A DNA stretch of 16,417 bases. Origin: Betaproteobacteria bacterium. GTDB taxonomy: Bacteria; Pseudomonadota; Gammaproteobacteria; Burkholderiales; Nitrosomonadaceae. Both the position numbers and the translations under genes were made by a program. Below are positions 14,062 through 16,417 of the stretch, piece after piece. Each line of letters opens with the position of its first letter. Within the stretch, counting starts at the first letter, position 1. Below the pieces are notes generated by a model. The model saw only the letters and a list, made by a program, of their open reading frames with translations. It searched no databases and was not told where the DNA came from. The DNA lies in the NCBI GenBank assembly GCA_022601315.1, contig JAHZIU010000097.1, positions 1 to 16,417 on the forward strand, read 5' to 3'.

Positions 14062-16417
14062 ATGGCTCAAATGAGTGTGGAACAATTTGCTACTGAATTA
14101 GGCTTGCTACCAGCAGTATTGTTGGAGCAATTGCGGGCTGCCGGTGTGAAAAAATTATTAGCTGAAGATGGTTTGACCGAGAAGGATAAAGCGCAGTTGC
14201 TTGATTATCTTAGAAAGACTCATGGGGCAACAGAAGCTAAGAGCAAAATTACTTTGACGCGTCGACAGACTTCCGAGATCAGAAAATCGGATAGTGCGGG
14301 CAGGCCTAGAACGATTCAAGTGGAGGTAAGAAAGCGACGGGTATTTACAAAACCGGTTGTTGATGAAGAAGCAGTTAAAGATGAAGGTGTGAATCCTGAC
14401 AATCCTGACAAAGTAGTTGAGCAATCAATTTCTGAAGTTGTGGATGCTGAGCAGTTAGCGCTACGTGAAGAAGAAGCAAGAAAAAATGCTTTATTAATTG
14501 CACGTCAAGCAGCAGAAATTAAGGAGAAAAAATCTCGTAAGAAATCAGAGGCAGCCACTGTAAACAAAGCAGAGGTAGAAACTGCAGTTGAGAAAGCCGA
14601 ATTACCAAAGGACACTAAAGTTAGTCAGGCGCCAGAAAAAAACATAAAGTCTAAAGGTACAAAGGATGAAGGTGTGACTGAGCCAGGTGATAAGGCTCAA
14701 AAAATTGAACAAGAAGGAAGTCAACCACAGGCAGGTGCGACGGAAGGAACGTTGCATAAGCCTGTAGTAAAACCTGAAGAGAAAGTAGAAAAGAAAAAGA
14801 AGCAAGTAAAGCAGGTTGTATGGAAAGATGAGAGTTCAAAAAAACGTAACGTAAAGTCACGTGGGGACATTTCTAGTGGCCAGGGCTGGCGAACAAGGCG
14901 TGATAAGCATAGTAAGCCACCGTCATCAACTAGCGCGAGTGAGAGTGAACAACAGCATGGATTCTCTGCTCCAACAGAACCAATCGTGCATGAAGTAATG
15001 GTGCCGGAAACAATTTCTGTAGGGGCCTTAGCACAGAAGATGTCGGTTAAGGCAGCCGATGTTATTAAGGTGTTGATGAAAATGGGCAGTATGGTCACCA
15101 TTAATCAAATGTTAGATCAGGACACTGCGATGATTGTCGTCGAGGAAATGGGGCATATTGCGAAATATGCTGCGCTAGATAGTCCTGAAGCTTTTTTGAC
15201 AGATTCTGAGCCATTAGCGGCAGACCAGGAAATGGTGTCGCGTGCACCCGTAGTTACAGTGATGGGGCACGTGGATCATGGTAAGACATCTCTACTCGAT
15301 TTTATCCGGCGTTCTCGTGTCGCTGGAGGTGAGGCGGGTGGTATTACACAACATATTGGCGCATATCATGTAGAGACTGAAAAGGGAATGATTACTTTTC
15401 TCGATACACCAGGCCATGAAGCTTTTACAGCAATGCGTGCACGTGGTACGAAAATTACCGATATTGTTATTTTGGTAGTTGCCGCTGATGACGGTGTTAT
15501 GCCTCAGACTATTGAGGCAATTCATCATGCTAAAGCAGCAAGCATTCCGATTATTGTAGCGGTTAATAAGATGGATAAACCTGAAGCTAATATCGAGCGA
15601 ATTAGACAGGAGTTGGTTGCTCATGAGGTTGTACCTGAGGATTGGGGCGGCGATACAATGTTTATTGAAGTCTCGGCTAAAACTGGCCAGGGTATTGATG
15701 CGCTATTGGAAAGTATTTTATTGCAAGCTGAGTTGTTAGAGCTAAAGGCACCGGTGACGTCGGCTGCTAAAGGTGTAGTGATAGAGTCACGTCTGGATAA
15801 AGGGCGCGGTCCTGTTGCAACAATACTGGTTCAATCCGGTACATTAAAACGTGGAGATGTTTTACTGGCTGGCGCTGTGTTCGGAAAAGTGCGTGCGATG
15901 AATGATGAAAATGGGAAGCCAATTAAACAGGCAAGTACCTCAATACCGGTTGAAATACAAGGCTTATCTGAAGTGCCAGATGCTGGGGAGATAGTGATTT
16001 CTCTGGATGATGAACGGAAGGCACGTGAAATTGCATTATTCCGACAAGGTAAGTACCGTGATGTTAAGCTTGCTAAGTTGCAAGCAGCAAAACTTGAAAA
16101 TGTTTTTGATCAGCAAGAAGATGTTAAAGTGCTGACGCTGATTATTAAAGCTGATGTACAAGGTTCTTGTGAAGCCTTGGCACATGCATTACATAAAATT
16201 TCAACTGATGAAGTAAAGGTCAATATAATTCATAGCGCTGTTGGCGCAATTATTGAATCTGATATTAATCTGTCACTGGCTTCAAAAGCAGTAGTCATTG
16301 GGTTTAATGTGCGCGCAGATGCAAGTGCACGTAAGTTAATAGCTTCAAGTGGTGTGGATGTTCGTTATTACAATATCATTTATGAAGCAGTGGATGAGAT
16401 TAAAGCGGCACTCTCAG
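14062..16417 (+). CDS. infB: Translation initiation factor IF-2, 3' end cut by the window edge
   Basis: The frame opens at ATG 14062 and runs to the right edge with no stop (785 codons visible). I translated it by hand. IF-2 is the GTPase that places fMet-tRNA on the 30S subunit and promotes subunit joining. An IF2_N module starts the protein ([25 protein letters not shown] is split by a short loop). A long charged K/E-rich linker follows (about 60-300), then a second IF2_N (about 312-365, [19 protein letters not shown]). The G domain has GHVDHGKT (402-409), DTPGHE (448-453) and NKMD (502-505). Domain II and the start of the C-terminal domains follow, with the visible part ending ...[11 protein letters not shown]. 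Roughly 100 residues should remain beyond the edge, judging from family length. The ribosome binding site GAAGGG lies about 7 nt upstream of the start. Confidence 0.98.
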   Translation, partial: MAQMSVEQFATELGLLPAVLLEQLRAAGVKKLLAEDGLTEKDKAQLLDYLRKTHGATEAKSKITLTRRQTSEIRKSDSAGRPRTIQVEVRKRRVFTKPVVDEEAVKDEGVNPDNPDKVVEQSISEVVDAEQLALREEEARKNALLIARQAAEIKEKKSRKKSEAATVNKAEVETAVEKAELPKDTKVSQAPEKNIKSKGTKDEGVTEPGDKAQKIEQEGSQPQAGATEGTLHKPVVKPEEKVEKKKKQVKQVVWKDESSKKRNVKSRGDISSGQGWRTRRDKHSKPPSSTSASESEQQHGFSAPTEPIVHEVMVPETISVGALAQKMSVKAADVIKVLMKMGSMVTINQMLDQDTAMIVVEEMGHIAKYAALDSPEAFLTDSEPLAADQEMVSRAPVVTVMGHVDHGKTSLLDFIRRSRVAGGEAGGITQHIGAYHVETEKGMITFLDTPGHEAFTAMRARGTKITDIVILVVAADDGVMPQTIEAIHHAKAASIPIIVAVNKMDKPEANIERIRQELVAHEVVPEDWGGDTMFIEVSAKTGQGIDALLESILLQAELLELKAPVTSAAKGVVIESRLDKGRGPVATILVQSGTLKRGDVLLAGAVFGKVRAMNDENGKPIKQASTSIPVEIQGLSEVPDAGEIVISLDDERKAREIALFRQGKYRDVKLAKLQAAKLENVFDQQEDVKVLTLIIKADVQGSCEALAHALHKISTDEVKVNIIHSAVGAIIESDINLSLASKAVVIGFNVRADASARKLIASSGVDVRYYNIIYEAVDEIKAALS
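14392..14409 (+). repeat. In-frame 9-bp tandem duplication in the infB linker
   Basis: AATCCTGAC is repeated exactly (14392-14400, 14401-14409), giving NPDNPD at residues 111-116 of IF-2. It lies in the disordered linker and keeps the frame, so it looks like a recent replication-slippage duplication. Confidence 0.75.

Noticed and set aside
14158..15101. Several minus-strand frames of 67-126 codons across infB
   Set aside because: They are antisense to clear IF-2 coding sequence and have Phe/Leu/Ser-rich compositions expected from the complement of K/E-rich codons.
1..16417. Mobile element, phage, CRISPR or defence island
   Set aside because: All genes are recognisable housekeeping or pilus genes with normal lengths. 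No transposase, integrase, spaced repeat array or terminal inverted repeats were seen.

Overview
The window looks like ordinary chromosomal core sequence from a fairly AT-rich proteobacterium. It is most probably a betaproteobacterium. RimP, NusA (ending PWFA) and the IF2 N-terminus ([15 protein letters not shown]) read like betaproteobacterial versions. A Nitrosomonas-like organism is a guess from memory of related proteins, not a result. I see no transposase, integrase, phage gene, tRNA, rRNA or CRISPR array.

Layout from left to right: (1) positions 1-1020, minus strand: the N-terminal part of a cytoplasmic multi-PAS sensor protein that runs off the left edge. (2) 1291-3609, minus: ponA/mrcA, a class A penicillin-binding protein 1A. 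(3) 3824-8774, plus: a tight pilM-pilN-pilO-pilP-pilQ operon encoding the inner-membrane alignment complex and outer-membrane secretin of the type IV pilus. It is divergent from ponA, a classic beta/gammaproteobacterial arrangement. (4) 8845-11783, minus: acs (acetyl-CoA synthetase) followed 14 nt later by an MBL-fold metallohydrolase, convergent with pilQ. (5) 12054 to the right edge, plus: rimP-nusA-infB, the conserved transcription/translation operon, preceded by a strong terminator-like hairpin in its leader. infB is cut by the right edge just before its C-terminus.

Functionally these are four separate modules placed side by side: cell-wall synthesis, the pilus machine, acetate activation, and the ribosome maturation/elongation/initiation operon. 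Both infB and the PAS gene are truncated only by the window edges.

I found no convincing undescribed system. The points most worth a second look are the rimP leader hairpin (probable attenuator), the absence of aroKB after pilQ, the acs-MBL pairing, the unidentified output domain of the PAS protein, and a few short repeats and dyads in intergenic DNA.
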